Origin: Xenorhabdus vietnamensis
Lineage (GTDB): Bacteria > Pseudomonadota > Gammaproteobacteria > Enterobacterales > Enterobacteriaceae
Direction: 5' to 3'
Assembly: GCF_002127535.1 (NCBI RefSeq)
Contig: NZ_MUBJ01000002.1
Span: 231,930-295,929, forward strand
Length of the DNA stretch: 64,000 bases
The number at the start of each line of letters is the position of its first letter. The stretch's first letter is position 1. The translations under genes were made by a program, and so were the position numbers. The notes beneath the pieces are model-generated. The model had not been told where the DNA came from. It saw only the letters and a program-made list of their open reading frames with translations, and ran no database searches. Of this stretch, positions 48,948 through 59,247 are shown in pieces.

Positions 48948-49463
48948 ATGGTGGTGCAAAAAAGCACATTTGGGCACAGTCAAATCGCCCAGAAACTTTA
49001 TTCCGATTACCATCACTGGTTATGTAACTGGATCAAACAAAACAGTGCTTGTCCAAATCATGCCGAAGATCTCGCTCATGAGATTTTCATTAAATTGATG
49101 CAATCTTCGGATCTTGAGAATATTCGCCAGCCAAGAGCCTTTTTAATGACGATAGCCCGTAGAACCCTTGCCAATTACTGGCGCAGAAAAAAACTAGAAG
49201 ATAATTATCTGGAATACATTAGTGAACTGCCCAAAATCTCATCACGTCCTTCTGAAAATCAACTCGTGCTGTTAGAACAGTTAGAAAAGATAGATAAAAC
49301 GCTGGATGAACTTCCGACAAAAGTTCGACAGGCATTTCTACTCACTCAACTACAAGGCCTACGTTACAAAGAGGTTGCAAAAGATTTAGGTATTTCAATA
49401 AGCTCAGTGAAAAATTACCTACACCAAGCCCACAGAAAATGCCATCTTTTCGATATGTCTTGA
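48948..49463 (+). CDS. ECF-type RNA polymerase sigma factor, FecI-like
   Basis: A 171-residue group IV sigma factor. Region 2 is at about 15-85 (AEDLAHEIFIKLMQ, PRAFLMTIARRTLANYWRRKK), region 4 at about 110-165 (LDELPTKVRQAFLLTQLQGLRYKEVAKDLGISISSVKNYLHQAHRKC with its helix-turn-helix). It is most like the FecI/PupI/HasI iron-starvation sigmas. No FecR-type anti-sigma gene follows; the next gene runs the opposite way (nqrM). The neighbouring TonB receptor lacks the signalling domain that such systems use. A good Fur box stands upstream, the ribosome site (AGG, 10 bases away) is weak. Confidence 0.9.
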   Translation: MVVQKSTFGHSQIAQKLYSDYHHWLCNWIKQNSACPNHAEDLAHEIFIKLMQSSDLENIRQPRAFLMTIARRTLANYWRRKKLEDNYLEYISELPKISSRPSENQLVLLEQLEKIDKTLDELPTKVRQAFLLTQLQGLRYKEVAKDLGISISSVKNYLHQAHRKCHLFDMS

Positions 49464-49503
49464 GCAAAATGCCTTGAATAAACTTTTCTGAATAGACAAC
49501 AAA

Positions 49504-49530
49504 AACCCGCTGTTTATCTGGCAGCGGGTT
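49504..49530. terminator. Bidirectional terminator between sigma gene and nqrM
   Basis: Inverted repeat AACCCGCTG/CAGCGGGTT (49504-49512 and 49522-49530) with T-runs on both strands. It separates the ECF sigma gene from the convergent nqr operon. Confidence 0.88.
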
Positions 49531-49571
49531 ACTTTTTTCTAATCGAAAATTAGCTGGATTGTAAAACAGCA

Positions 49572-49796
49572 TCACAGAATACGATTCTTTTCCAACTGTG
49601 CTTGACGGGTAGCTTCCCTTGCCATGCGTTTTTTACGCGCATCACAGGGTTCAGGACAATCGCAAACTTTTTCTACGCCGATACTTCCCAAGCCACCACA
49701 GCTTCCTTGAATGCTCTTGCGCTTAAAAATATAGCCCAATGCCATTCCCGCAAATGCCAATAGGAAAAAGATAAAAGCAGCAATAAAGACTTCCAT
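49572..49796 (-). CDS. nqrM: Na+-NQR maturation protein NqrM
   Basis: NqrM (DUF539) is needed to insert iron into the NqrD/NqrE site of Na+-NQR. The ATG at 49796 gives a 74-residue protein: one transmembrane helix (MEVFIAAFIFFLLAFAGMALGYIF) then the cysteine motif SCGGLGSIGVEKVCDCPEPC with four Cys. The 29 in-frame codons upstream overlap apbE and are excluded; AAAGG stands before the ATG. It is the last gene of the nqr operon. Confidence 0.93.
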   Translation of the reverse strand: MEVFIAAFIFFLLAFAGMALGYIFKRKSIQGSCGGLGSIGVEKVCDCPEPCDARKKRMAREATRQAQLEKNRIL

Positions 49797-49812
49797 AACC
49801 TTTCTCCTTCTT

Positions 49813-50841
49813 TTATTTCTTCTGCAAGTATGCCTTAAAAGCCGTGCTATAGCGCTCTTCAAAACCCTCTTTGGTTTTGACAATCATAAAGACCGGAATA
49901 TTCAGCTTTTCCGCTACTTCCATTCCTTTCTCTGGCCCCAATACATCCAAGCCTGTAGAAAATCCATCTGCACTCATACAGGTCGGCGCTATCACAGTAA
50001 TTGAAACCAAATTATGTGTTATCGGCCTGCTGGTTTTAGGGTTAATGGTGTGAGAGTAACGCACTCCATTCTGTTCAAAATAATTTCGGTAATCACCCGA
50101 TGTCGCTATAGACATATTGCCTGGTTCAATGATCTCCTGGGCGTTCTGTGCCATACCACTATCCGATGGTTTTTCTATTGCTATCCGCCATGGATTGCCT
50201 TTGCCATTGTTGCCCAATGTGCGCACTTCACCACCAATATCAACCATGTAGTTTTTAATGTTCTGAGATTCCAGATACTCAGCTACAGCATCAACACCAT
50301 AACCTTTAGCAATGGAAGAGAGATCGACATACAGTTCAGGAATAGATTTAATCAGATTATTACCTTCAACAGACAAGTGATTAATGCCTGTCCACCCTCT
50401 GCGAGTCGCTAACTCTTCATCCGTCGGTGCTTTAGTCATTCGCCCTTCCGGCCCAAAGCCCCACAAATTCACCAATGGGCCAACAGTGACATCCAGTGCT
50501 CCTTCTGTCAGCTTATTGATTCGCATGGCTTCTGTGACAACTTTCGCTGTCGCGGCAGATACCGGAAATGGTTTATTCACTTCACGGCTTTGATTAAAAC
50601 GACTCAATTCAGAATTTGGCCGATAAGTGGACATTTGATCATTCACCTCCTCCAGCAACCGATCAATCTCTTTTTGCAGGTTTTCTGGGGCAGGTGAAGA
50701 TGAGTCAGCAACATATTTAACGGAGTAATACGTTCCCATTGTTTGCCCATTCAGGTTTTGCTGCTCTGGGCCACCACAGGCTGCCAGCAGTACAACCGAA
50801 AATAACAATACACTCCAGTGGATAATTTTTTTACTCAGCAT
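49813..50841 (-). CDS. apbE: FAD:protein FMN transferase ApbE
   Basis: ApbE attaches FMN covalently to threonines of NqrB and NqrC on the periplasmic side. It is a lipoprotein (signal ends LLAAC, Cys22). Family motifs: NGQTMGTYYSVKY, DVTVGPLVNLWGFGP, YMVDIGGEVRTLG and the metal/FAD region SHTINPKTSRPI. The 342 residues are the usual length. It stands between nqrF and nqrM, matching its role in modifying the NQR subunits here. Confidence 0.96.
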   Translation of the reverse strand: MLSKKIIHWSVLLFSVVLLAACGGPEQQNLNGQTMGTYYSVKYVADSSSPAPENLQKEIDRLLEEVNDQMSTYRPNSELSRFNQSREVNKPFPVSAATAKVVTEAMRINKLTEGALDVTVGPLVNLWGFGPEGRMTKAPTDEELATRRGWTGINHLSVEGNNLIKSIPELYVDLSSIAKGYGVDAVAEYLESQNIKNYMVDIGGEVRTLGNNGKGNPWRIAIEKPSDSGMAQNAQEIIEPGNMSIATSGDYRNYFEQNGVRYSHTINPKTSRPITHNLVSITVIAPTCMSADGFSTGLDVLGPEKGMEVAEKLNIPVFMIVKTKEGFEERYSTAFKAYLQKK

Positions 50842-50883
50842 AACTTACTCTTTCTGGCTTATTTGAGCTCTTTCTGAATCGTC

Positions 50884-50905
50884 AGCGCCCACAAAAGTGG
50901 GCGCT
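50884..50905. terminator. Hairpin between nqrF and apbE
   Basis: Very stable 9-base inverted repeat AGCGCCCAC/GTGGGCGCT with a 4-base loop. No T-run follows on the minus strand, so it may act as a partial terminator or an mRNA processing/stability element that lowers apbE-nqrM relative to nqrA-F. Confidence 0.6.
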
Positions 50906-50932
50906 TATCATTAAATCAGAATGTTACAAACA

Positions 50933-52159
50933 TCAGCCGCCGAAGTCATCCAGCATGATGTTTTCATCTTCTACGCCGAGGTCTTTCAGCATCTTAATAA
51001 CTGCGGCGTTCATGACTGGAGGCCCACACATATAGAATTCACAGTCTTCTGGTGCCGGATGATCTTTCAGGTAGTTTTCATACAGGACATTATGAATAAA
51101 GCCTGTATAACCATCCCAATTATCTTCCGGCAGAGCATCTGACAGTGCCACATGCCATGTAAAGTTCTCATTTTCTGCCGCCAGCTGATCGAAATCTTCG
51201 GTATAGAACATTTCACGCTTAGAACGTGCACCATACCAGAAAGAGATCTTACGCTTGGAACTCAAACGATTAAGCTGGTCAAATATATGAGAACGCATTG
51301 GAGCCATGCCCGCACCACCACCGATGAAGATCATCTCTGCATCAGTATCTTTCGCAAAGAACTCACCAAATGGGCCGGAAATCGTTACCTTATCACCCGC
51401 CTTCAGTGACCAAATGTATGAAGACATGATACCCGGAACAACATCTGGGTTTCTTGGCGGAGGCGTTGCAATACGTACGTTCAGCATGATAATGCCATGC
51501 TCTTCCGGATAATTCGCCATTGAATATGCGCGAACTGTCGGCTCTTTGACTTCAGAGACATAACGGAACAGATTGAATTTATCCCAATCTTCACGATATT
51601 CCTGTGGCACATCATAATCCGCATAACGGGCAACATGTGGAGGACATTCAATCTGAATGTAACCACCCGCACGGAATGGAACGACTTCCCCATCAGGAAT
51701 TTTCAGTTTCAATTCTTTAATGAAAGTTGCTTTATTATCGTTGGAGATAACTTCACATTCCCACTTCTTGACACCGAAGATCTCCTCTGGCAATTCGATT
51801 TTCAGATCTTGTTTAACATTAACCTGACATGCCAGACGACAGCCTTCTTTAGCCTCACGCTTATTGATGTGGGAAAGTTCCGTTGGCAGGATATCACCAC
51901 CACCTTCCTTGATTTTCACACGGCACTGACCACAAGAGCCACCGCCACCACAAGCAGAGGAAACAAAAATCCCCTGATTGGAAAGCATATTCAACAATTT
52001 GTCACCAGCGGGAGCAGAAAAACTTTTATCTTCATCGCCATTGACTTCAACTTTAATATCCCCTGTGTTCACTAACTTGGATTTTGCGAACAAAATCATT
52101 GCCGTCAGCACCAACACAATCAGGGTAAACATTACTACGCCTAGAATGATTATATCCAT
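50933..52159 (-). CDS. nqrF: Na+-translocating NADH:quinone reductase subunit F
   Basis: NqrF is the NADH-oxidising entry subunit. One N-terminal transmembrane helix; [2Fe-2S] ferredoxin domain with Cys70, Cys76, Cys79 and Cys111 ([11 protein letters not shown]...CRLAC); FAD domain with [15 protein letters not shown] domain with [14 protein letters not shown] and the C-terminal YMCGPPVMN. The 408 residues match Vibrio NqrF. It lies 16 bases after nqrE. Confidence 0.98.
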   Translation of the reverse strand: MDIIILGVVMFTLIVLVLTAMILFAKSKLVNTGDIKVEVNGDEDKSFSAPAGDKLLNMLSNQGIFVSSACGGGGSCGQCRVKIKEGGGDILPTELSHINKREAKEGCRLACQVNVKQDLKIELPEEIFGVKKWECEVISNDNKATFIKELKLKIPDGEVVPFRAGGYIQIECPPHVARYADYDVPQEYREDWDKFNLFRYVSEVKEPTVRAYSMANYPEEHGIIMLNVRIATPPPRNPDVVPGIMSSYIWSLKAGDKVTISGPFGEFFAKDTDAEMIFIGGGAGMAPMRSHIFDQLNRLSSKRKISFWYGARSKREMFYTEDFDQLAAENENFTWHVALSDALPEDNWDGYTGFIHNVLYENYLKDHPAPEDCEFYMCGPPVMNAAVIKMLKDLGVEDENIMLDDFGG

Positions 52160-52174
52160 GAATTCTTCTCGCCT

Positions 52175-52771
52175 TTAGAGCTGCACACCGGAGAAGGACA
52201 TAAAGCCCAATGCCATCAAACCGGTGGTGACAAAGGTGATTCCCAATCCTTTCAGACCTGCCGGAACATCCGCATATTTCATTTTTTCACGGATCGCAGC
52301 CATCAGAACAATCGCCAGCATCCATCCCATACCTGAACCGAAACCGTATACGATGGACTCTCCGAAGTTATAGTCACGCTGTGCCATGAATGAAACGCCA
52401 CCAAAAATCGCACAGTTCACCGTGATCAACGGCAGGAAAATACCCAACGCGTTGTACAGTGCCGGAACATAACGGTCTAGGATCATTTCCAGAATCTGTA
52501 CCAGTGCAGCAATTACCCCGATAAAGGTAATGAAGTTCAGGAAGCTCAAATCCACCCCATCCATCAAGGCTCCATCACGGAGTACCAGATTGTAGACAAG
52601 GTTATTGGCAGGAACGGAAATACCCAATACAACAGTTACAGCTACACCTAGGCCAAAAGCTGTCTTAACATTCTTCGACACCGCCAAAAACGTACACATA
52701 CCGAGAAAGAAAGATAACGCCATATTCTCGATAAAGACTGCGCGGACAAACAAACTAATATAGTGTTCCAT
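52175..52771 (-). CDS. nqrE: Na+-NQR subunit E
   Basis: An integral membrane subunit with six helices. It forms with NqrD the membrane iron centre between NqrF and NqrC; the Cys ligands are in [11 protein letters not shown] (Cys26) and [11 protein letters not shown] (about Cys120). The 198 residues equal the family length. It follows nqrD by 8 bases. A homologue of RnfA, distinguished by context. Confidence 0.97.
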   Translation of the reverse strand: MEHYISLFVRAVFIENMALSFFLGMCTFLAVSKNVKTAFGLGVAVTVVLGISVPANNLVYNLVLRDGALMDGVDLSFLNFITFIGVIAALVQILEMILDRYVPALYNALGIFLPLITVNCAIFGGVSFMAQRDYNFGESIVYGFGSGMGWMLAIVLMAAIREKMKYADVPAGLKGLGITFVTTGLMALGFMSFSGVQL

Positions 52772-52779
52772 TTTGTTTG

Positions 52780-53409
52780 TTACTCCTTCTCAACCTGCGC
52801 AGGTTTCAGAGTCCGCAGACCCCAAATCAGCATACCAATAATGAAGAACGCACTCGGTGCCAGCAGAAACAAACCATTTGGTTGATACCAACCGCCATTT
52901 TTGACAGACTCCAGCACCGTCATACCGAACAATTTTCCTGAACCAAACAGTTCACGCAAGAAACCAACCAGCAACAGAATGACGCCATAGCCCAAACCAT
53001 TACCGATACCATCCATGAAACTTTCAACTGGTGGTGCTTTCATGGCATAAGCTTCAGCACGCCCCATTACAATACAGTTCGTGATGATCAAACCAACAAA
53101 CACCGATAGCTGTTTGGAGATTTCGTAAGCATAAGCCTGCAAAATTTGGTCTACCACGATAACCAGCGATGCAATAATCGCCATTTGTACAATGATTCGC
53201 ACACTGCCAGGAATATAGTTACGGATCAATGAAATGAAAAAGTTAGAAAATGCCGTCACTAATGTCACAGCAATGGTCATAACCAACGCAGTTTCAAGTT
53301 TGGTGGTAACCGCCAATGCTGAACACACTCCCAAAACCTGCAATGCAATTGGGTTATTATCAAACAACGGCCCAAGCAGGACGCGTTTTATCTCTTTACT
53401 ATCAGCCAT
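52780..53409 (-). CDS. nqrD: Na+-NQR subunit D
   Basis: A six-helix membrane subunit pairing with NqrE. Cys ligands of the iron centre are seen in [14 protein letters not shown] (about 29) and [17 protein letters not shown] (about 112). The 209 residues match the family. Its start overlaps the end of nqrC by 8 bases, indicating translational coupling. A homologue of RnfE. Confidence 0.97.
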   Translation of the reverse strand: MADSKEIKRVLLGPLFDNNPIALQVLGVCSALAVTTKLETALVMTIAVTLVTAFSNFFISLIRNYIPGSVRIIVQMAIIASLVIVVDQILQAYAYEISKQLSVFVGLIITNCIVMGRAEAYAMKAPPVESFMDGIGNGLGYGVILLLVGFLRELFGSGKLFGMTVLESVKNGGWYQPNGLFLLAPSAFFIIGMLIWGLRTLKPAQVEKE

Positions 53410-54196
53410 CTTTCAAGGCTCCCTCGCGTACTTTTTTCAGGTACGGGCCAAAACCGTTATCACCCAGCCAGAAATCAAACATATGCTGAACACCGTTAGA
53501 AGTCAGAGTCGCTCCAGACAGGCCATCTACACCGTAAGGGTTATCACCGGCTCCACCACGGACGATCTTAAGTGCTGGAACACCTTGTGGGTTATAAAGT
53601 TTTTTACCTACCCACTGCTTGCGCCATTGTGGGTTATCAACCTCACCCCCCAAACCCGGGGTTTCACCATGAGAATAGTAAGTAATGCCGTGGGATGTCA
53701 CACCATCTACATCAATGGCAATAAAGGCATACATCATTGACCACAGACCAGAACCGTATACCGGCAGAACCAGTTCAATCGTTTTGCCTTGCTCATCCTT
53801 AACCAGATAAATTTCTGCCATATTGGCACGGCGGCGAATTTTCGCCAGATCCTGATCTGGTAATAAAGCGATACTGGTTTCGTCACTGCGCAGAGCATTA
53901 TTCAGGTCGAAATTACCGCTGCTTTTTTCCAGTGTTGCCGTTTTCAAATCAAGCAATTCAGGCTTAATGCGGCTGCTATAAATTTGGTTGATTTCCGCAG
54001 TTGTCATACCCGGTTTTAGCAAACCAGCCACATCCAGAATATTGCGCTGTTTATCCAGCAGTTTCTGTTCCTGCTGCTGCGCTTTCAAGCCTACGGCCGA
54101 CCCAGCCACCACAATTGAACATACAAGGCACAGTACAAAAACAACGAGGAATGTTCTGCCGATGCTGTCATTATTTTTCGGTTTATCATTAGCCAC
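53402..54196 (-). CDS. nqrC: Na+-NQR subunit C (covalent FMN)
   Basis: NqrC carries a covalently bound FMN on the periplasmic side. One N-terminal helix (about 13-38), then a soluble FMN-binding domain with the ApbE recognition sequence [11 protein letters not shown], Thr230 being the likely attachment site. The 264 residues match the family. It overlaps both nqrB and nqrD by 8 bases. Confidence 0.97.
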   Translation of the reverse strand: MANDKPKNNDSIGRTFLVVFVLCLVCSIVVAGSAVGLKAQQQEQKLLDKQRNILDVAGLLKPGMTTAEINQIYSSRIKPELLDLKTATLEKSSGNFDLNNALRSDETSIALLPDQDLAKIRRRANMAEIYLVKDEQGKTIELVLPVYGSGLWSMMYAFIAIDVDGVTSHGITYYSHGETPGLGGEVDNPQWRKQWVGKKLYNPQGVPALKIVRGGAGDNPYGVDGLSGATLTSNGVQHMFDFWLGDNGFGPYLKKVREGALKDG

Positions 54197-55427
54197 GGGC
54201 TTTTCTCCGCTTAATATTGGCCTGTACCACCAGATAATCGAACAGTGGCGCGAACAGGTTAGCGAACAAAATCGCCAACATCATTCCTTCTGGATACGCT
54301 GGGTTTACGACCCTGATCAAAATACACATAACACCAATCAGAATACCGTATGCCCATTTCCCTTTATCCGTAAACGCTGCGGATACAGGGTCAGTAGCCA
54401 TAAAGATCATGCCGAAAGCGAAGCCTCCCAGAACCATGTGCCAATACCACTCCATAGCGAACATTGGATTAGTGTTGGAGCCAATCGCATTAAACAGGTA
54501 AGACATTGCAATCATACCGATCATCACACCAGCAACGATGCGCCATGAAGCGATACGAGCAAACAGAATGATGGCACCACCGATGAAAATCATCAGAGTG
54601 GAGACTTCACCAATTGAGCCGGGAATGTTACCGATGAAAGCATCCATCCACGTAACTGGCTGCCCGGTAATGGTATTCATCAAACCGTGCTCACCCGCAG
54701 TTGCCCACTGAGACAAAGGCGTTGCACCAGAAAAACCGTCAGCCGCAGTCCAGACTAAATCACCTGAAATCTGTGCCGGATAAGCAAAGAACAGGAAAGC
54801 ACGACCAGCCAGAGCGGGGTTAAGGAAGTTACGACCAGTACCACCAAAGATTTCTTTCGCAATCACTACGCCGAAAGTAATCCCCAAAGCAGCCTGCCAC
54901 AATGGCAATGTTGGTGGAACAATCAGTGCAAACAGAATAGAGCTGACAAAAAATCCTTCGTTGATTTCGTGTTTACGGATAATGGCAAACAAAACTTCCC
55001 AGAAACCACCAACGACAAAAACAACCGCATAAATTGGCAGGAAGTAGGTCGCTCCCAACAGCATTTTACTGCCCCACCCTGCATCTGGTGTCAATGACGC
55101 CCCCAGATACTGAGCAAGTACATAATGCCAATCAGAAGACAGAACCTGCTGTAAGGCATCTCCATTATATAAATGAGTCAGGGCTGGTATTGCCTGATTC
55201 CCGACGTTATACATTCCCCAAAACATCGCAGGGAAAACAGATAACCACACCAAGATCATCATGCGTTTGAGATCAATGGCATCACGAACATGAGCACGCC
55301 CTTTTGTCACTGTACCCGGCGTGTAGAAAACGGTGCTTACTGCCTCATAGAGAGGATAATATTTTTCCAGTTTGCCGCCGGCCTCAAAGTGATGCTCTAC
55401 TTTTTCAAATAAATTTTTCAGGCCCAT
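54189..55427 (-). CDS. nqrB: Na+-NQR subunit B (covalent FMN, Na+ channel)
   Basis: NqrB is the large membrane subunit with about 10 helices that carries a covalent FMN and riboflavin and contains the sodium path. The flavinylation motif [10 protein letters not shown] has Thr236, the same number as in Vibrio cholerae. The 412 residues match the family. The start is 3 bases after nqrA and its end overlaps nqrC. Confidence 0.97.
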   Translation of the reverse strand: MGLKNLFEKVEHHFEAGGKLEKYYPLYEAVSTVFYTPGTVTKGRAHVRDAIDLKRMMILVWLSVFPAMFWGMYNVGNQAIPALTHLYNGDALQQVLSSDWHYVLAQYLGASLTPDAGWGSKMLLGATYFLPIYAVVFVVGGFWEVLFAIIRKHEINEGFFVSSILFALIVPPTLPLWQAALGITFGVVIAKEIFGGTGRNFLNPALAGRAFLFFAYPAQISGDLVWTAADGFSGATPLSQWATAGEHGLMNTITGQPVTWMDAFIGNIPGSIGEVSTLMIFIGGAIILFARIASWRIVAGVMIGMIAMSYLFNAIGSNTNPMFAMEWYWHMVLGGFAFGMIFMATDPVSAAFTDKGKWAYGILIGVMCILIRVVNPAYPEGMMLAILFANLFAPLFDYLVVQANIKRRKARG

Positions 55428-55430
55428 GAG

Positions 55431-56774
55431 TTACCCTTCCAGCTCAATCTTAGTCAGCACGTCACGCAGTACTGGACCATACTCATATTTGCCGGGGCAA
55501 ACATAGGTACACAATGCCAAATCTTCTTCATCCAGCTCCAGACAACCCAGCGCCTGAGCACTGTCAGTATCGCCAGCAAGCAAGTCACGCAATAGGTGCG
55601 TTGCCATGATATCCAGTGGCATTACTCGCTCATAGTTACCAATTGGCACCATGGAACGTTCCCCACCATTTGTCGTGGTTGAGAAAGCAAAACGTTTCTT
55701 TTTCAGGAAATGCCCAATTGTGGTACGGGTAATGGAAAACTTATTAATGCCCGGGGCGATCCAACCGAACAGCTCTTTTTCCCGACCTTCTGCAAGAACG
55801 GAAACTAACGTATGGAAGCGGCCAAGGTAATGGCGCGCATCATCTGATTTTGTACCATACAATACGGAGCCAGAAATAATACGGTTGTCACCCTCTTTCA
55901 ACTGATTTTGCGTCAACTCCAGCAAATCAGCGCCCAGCTGAGTGCGCACCAAGCGTGGGGATTTAACTTGCGGCCCTGCCAGAGATACCACACGATCAGT
56001 GTAAAGCTCGCCCGTAGTAAATAGTTTACCAATGGCAATAACATCCTGATAACCCAGATGCCATACCATTTTTTTGGCACTGACAGGTTCAATGAAATGA
56101 ATGTGAGTACCAACCAAACCAGCTGGATGTGGGCCTATAAACCGGTTATATGTGATTTGATCATTATTTCCTGTTGTTGGAATATTTCCAGCGCCGTGGC
56201 AGATATGGATTTTTCCGTCTGTCAATTTTGACAGAACATTCAGGCCATCAACAAAAGCCTCTTCCTGAGTTGCAATAACGACTAAAGGATCAGCAGCCAG
56301 AGGCTGAGTATCTATTGCCGTGACAAAGATTGCCTTTGGTATGGAACCGGGAACAGGAGAACGACTGAAAGGACGTGTACGCAGTGCTGCCCATAAACCT
56401 GAAGCAAGCAGGTTTTTCTCTACCTGTTCACGACTCAAGTCAGTAAGTTCAGCACGTTCATAGCTATCAAACGTAACTTTCTCATCACCACTCACTTCAA
56501 TAACGACAGATTGCAGAACACGGCGCTCACCACGCCCAATGGTTACAATTTTACCGCTTGCAGGACTAGTGAAAACAACCCCTGGGTTCTTCTTGTCTTC
56601 AAAAAGAATTTGCCCTTTTTTAACATGCTCACCTTCCTTAACCAGCATAGAAGGACGCATTCCAACATATTCTTCGCCCAGTAAAGCGACATGGCGAATG
56701 GTTGGACCGTCTTCTATAACTTGGGCAGGCTCTCCTGCTATCGGGAGGTTGAGTCCTTTTTTAATTTTTATCAT
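55431..56774 (-). CDS. nqrA: Na+-NQR subunit A
   Basis: NqrA is a soluble subunit that takes part in quinone binding, beginning [18 protein letters not shown] as in all NqrA proteins, and ending with a cysteine-containing [17 protein letters not shown]. The 447 residues match the family. It is the first gene of the operon nqrABCDEF-apbE-nqrM; the promoter must lie in 56775-57000. Confidence 0.98.
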   Translation of the reverse strand: MIKIKKGLNLPIAGEPAQVIEDGPTIRHVALLGEEYVGMRPSMLVKEGEHVKKGQILFEDKKNPGVVFTSPASGKIVTIGRGERRVLQSVVIEVSGDEKVTFDSYERAELTDLSREQVEKNLLASGLWAALRTRPFSRSPVPGSIPKAIFVTAIDTQPLAADPLVVIATQEEAFVDGLNVLSKLTDGKIHICHGAGNIPTTGNNDQITYNRFIGPHPAGLVGTHIHFIEPVSAKKMVWHLGYQDVIAIGKLFTTGELYTDRVVSLAGPQVKSPRLVRTQLGADLLELTQNQLKEGDNRIISGSVLYGTKSDDARHYLGRFHTLVSVLAEGREKELFGWIAPGINKFSITRTTIGHFLKKKRFAFSTTTNGGERSMVPIGNYERVMPLDIMATHLLRDLLAGDTDSAQALGCLELDEEDLALCTYVCPGKYEYGPVLRDVLTKIELEG

Positions 56775-57195
56775 AAGATTTGCACAAGTTTATCAGTTAA
56801 ATCATATACTACAGATAGCCCTACGGTATTCCCTTAGGGTAATGCAGCTACTTCAGTAATAAAAAAACACCTTGAGCGATATATGCCTCAAGTTATTCAC
56901 TCCGATAATCGTTACAATTTTCTCTTAATTTTTGCCAGCGGCAATTCTAACATCTCGCCCACTGACTGTCTGATTAATCAAGTGACATAGCTCAAGCAAA
57001 TAAAAATAATTACTCGTCTAAATCTTAACTACTCGGGAAAGACGAATGCTCTCATCACTTTTCCCTACAACAAAGTGAATTACAATCGAAAAATAACTTC
57101 GCAAGAGCAGAATATCACTGCTATCTTTTACTCATAATTTCTACGAAACATTACAGTTCTAATACTCATATTTCATCTAACCGCCCGATTACGTT
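56775..57195. other. Intergenic region nqrA to truncated dpaA
   Basis: About 420 bases. It should carry the nqr promoter and possibly the decayed upstream half of dpaA, but none of the N-terminal dpaA sequence is recognisable in any plus-strand frame. A hairpin CTTGAG/CTCAAG (56871-56892) is present. No other gene is seen. Confidence 0.5.
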
Positions 57196-57594
57196 ATGAA
57201 AAAGAAAGGTTATCGAGCCATTAATCTGAGCTTTCCCAATAAATTTGATAAATCCAAAGGATATTCAGGCAGTAATTTAATGATTCATGGTGAATGTAAA
57301 TCAATGGGTTGTTATGCCATGACCAACCGTTATATGGATGAAATATATCAGTATGCAGAAAGTGCACTTCATCATGGACAGAATGAAATAGAAATCAATA
57401 TTTACCCTTTTAAGATGACTCCACAAAATATGAAGCGACATCAAAATAACGATAATTATCTGTTTTGGAAAGAATTACAGCCCGCCTATGAGTATTTTGC
57501 CCAAAATAGCATTCCAGCCACTGTTAGCGTAATAGGCGGGCAATATGTTGTTAACGTAAAACCCCAAAAACCGACACTCCTTTTGGAACCGTAA
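57196..57594 (+). pseudogene. dpaA: Truncated L,D-transpeptidase-family gene dpaA (yafK), C-terminal half only
   Basis: The 132 codons align with roughly residues 110-246 of E. coli DpaA/YafK: GYRAINLSFPNKFDKSKGYSG, LMIHGECKSMGCYAMTNRYMDEI, NIYPFKMTPQNMKRH. DpaA cuts Braun lipoprotein from peptidoglycan. The catalytic motif HGECKSMGC (His31, Cys39) survives, but the signal peptide and the first half of the YkuD domain are missing. There is no ribosome site before the ATG. A decayed remnant is the best reading. The position upstream of yafJ matches yafK in E. coli. Confidence 0.8.
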
Positions 57595-57595
57595 A

Positions 57596-58363
57596 TCAGA
57601 CTATTTTTTCTCCAAAATGAAATAGCGCATAGTTACCTGATTCGATACGGTGCCAAACTTCATTTCCTGTTAAAGGCTGAGTGGCAATTACTGATACTAC
57701 ATCCCCCGGTTGGGTGTGCTGCTGAAAATCAATTTCAACATCCTGATCAAGTAATTTAGCACTACCAAAAGGAGCACGACGAGTAATCCAATGCAATTGA
57801 GTCGAGCAGTAAGCCATGACAAACTGTCCATCCGACAACAGCATATTGAAAACACCCTTTTCTCTCAGCTGATCAGCCAGAGAAGCAATAAACTTAAACA
57901 CTGCCGGCCAATTGGAAGGACGCTTGGGATATTTCAACGATAATTGATGCAATATCCAGCAAAATGCCCATTCACTGTCTGTCTCCCCAACCGGTCGGTA
58001 ACTACCCGTTTTCAACTTATTGTGTCCCTTAAATTGACCATTATGGGCATAAGTCCAATATTTTCCCCACAACTCACGGGTAAATGGGTGGGTATTTACC
58101 AGAGAAACATTACCTCTGTTTGCCTGACGAATATGGGCCACAATCACTTCTGATTTGATCGGGTAGCCCCGGACAAATTGAGCCACAGGTGAATGACAAC
58201 TGGATTGATGATCTTTAAACGTCCTGTATCCCAACCCCTCATAGAAGGTTACTCCCCAGCCGTCCTTATGAGGACCGGTCTGCCCACCCCGTTGAATTAG
58301 GCCACTCAGACTGAAAACAATATCTGTTGGCACATTGGCACTCATGCCAAGTAATTCACACAT
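57596..58363 (-). CDS. yafJ: Class II glutamine amidotransferase-like protein YafJ
   Basis: An N-terminal-nucleophile glutamine amidotransferase with Cys2 exposed after Met removal (MCELLGMSANVPTD) and conserved RGGQTGPHKDGWG, HIRQANRGNVSLVNTHPFTRELWG and AHNGQFKG. The 255 residues equal E. coli YafJ, whose physiological role is not well established. Its stop codon is 1 base from the end of the truncated dpaA on the other strand. It follows gmhA by 49 bases. Confidence 0.94.
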   Translation of the reverse strand: MCELLGMSANVPTDIVFSLSGLIQRGGQTGPHKDGWGVTFYEGLGYRTFKDHQSSCHSPVAQFVRGYPIKSEVIVAHIRQANRGNVSLVNTHPFTRELWGKYWTYAHNGQFKGHNKLKTGSYRPVGETDSEWAFCWILHQLSLKYPKRPSNWPAVFKFIASLADQLREKGVFNMLLSDGQFVMAYCSTQLHWITRRAPFGSAKLLDQDVEIDFQQHTQPGDVVSVIATQPLTGNEVWHRIESGNYALFHFGEKIV

Positions 58364-58412
58364 TGCCTACCTCTAACACCTATTCCTAACGCCTATTTCT
58401 AATGAACAACAA

Positions 58413-58994
58413 TCAAACTTTTACCATTTCTTTTTCAATCAATTGAATCAGGATATGAATGACTTTAATGTGAATTTCCTGAATACGGTCTGCGTAACCA
58501 AAATGCGGTACTCGAATTTCAACATCCGCCGTGTCTGCCATTTTTCCGCCATCCTTGCCAGTCAAGGTAATAATTTTCATCCCCTTGGCACGGGCTGCTT
58601 CAACCGCTTTAATAATGTTGCCAGAATTTCCTGAAGTCGAAATACCGAGCAATACATCACCTTTCTGGCCAACAGCTTCAACATAGCGGGAAAAAACATA
58701 ATCATAACCAAAGTCATTGCTCACGCAGGATAAGTGGCTAGGATCAGAAATCGCAATGGCCGGATATCCCGGACGATTTTCACGGTAGCGGCCTGTCAAT
58801 TCTTCTGCGAAATGCATGGCGTCACAATGCGAGCCACCATTACCACAGGAAAGCACTTTTCCTCCAGCCTTGAATGAATCAGCCAACAGAACAGCGGCTT
58901 TTTGAATGGCTTCAATATTTACGTCATCGTTAAGGAAATTAGCCAACGTATCTGCGGCCTCGGATAACTCACTGCGGATCAGTTCTTGGTACAT
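58413..58994 (-). CDS. gmhA: Sedoheptulose 7-phosphate isomerase GmhA (LpcA)
   Basis: GmhA makes D-glycero-D-manno-heptose 7-phosphate, the first step to the LPS inner-core heptose. It is a single SIS domain with [24 protein letters not shown] and [20 protein letters not shown]. The 193 residues compare with 192 in E. coli. It diverges from fadE and is followed by yafJ, the E. coli order. Confidence 0.97.
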   Translation of the reverse strand: MYQELIRSELSEAADTLANFLNDDVNIEAIQKAAVLLADSFKAGGKVLSCGNGGSHCDAMHFAEELTGRYRENRPGYPAIAISDPSHLSCVSNDFGYDYVFSRYVEAVGQKGDVLLGISTSGNSGNIIKAVEAARAKGMKIITLTGKDGGKMADTADVEIRVPHFGYADRIQEIHIKVIHILIQLIEKEMVKV

Positions 58995-59197
58995 GGAACT
59001 TATACTCCTGAAAGGTCTTCGGAATTAATAATACTCGTCAATCAGTGTAACGGATTCCCCCCCCTGAAAGAAGGTATCATCACATTTCAGTGGAATTATC
59101 ATCCGCAAAAATAAAATGACTTTGTGAGCTAGATTGTAATTAGGATGTAAACATATTGATAAATACATTTTCCTCATCTAAAAAAGAAGGACACCAC

Positions 59198-59214
59198 AAC
59201 AGGTCAGACCTCTG
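59198..59214 (+). promoter_or_regulatory. Candidate FadR operator of fadE
   Basis: AACAGGTCAGACCTCTG matches 12 of the 16 fixed positions of the FadR consensus AACTGGTCNGACCAGTT, with the GGTC-N-GACC core exact. It is 34 bases upstream of the fadE start codon. FadR represses fadE in E. coli in the absence of long-chain acyl-CoA. Confidence 0.7.
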
Positions 59215-59247
59215 ACAACTCAACCTGAGATTTACAGGAGTTTTACT

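Noticed and set aside
53234-53740. 168-codon open frame opposite nqrD/nqrC
   Set aside because: Crosses the end of one conserved gene and the start of another on the opposite strand; no support for coding.
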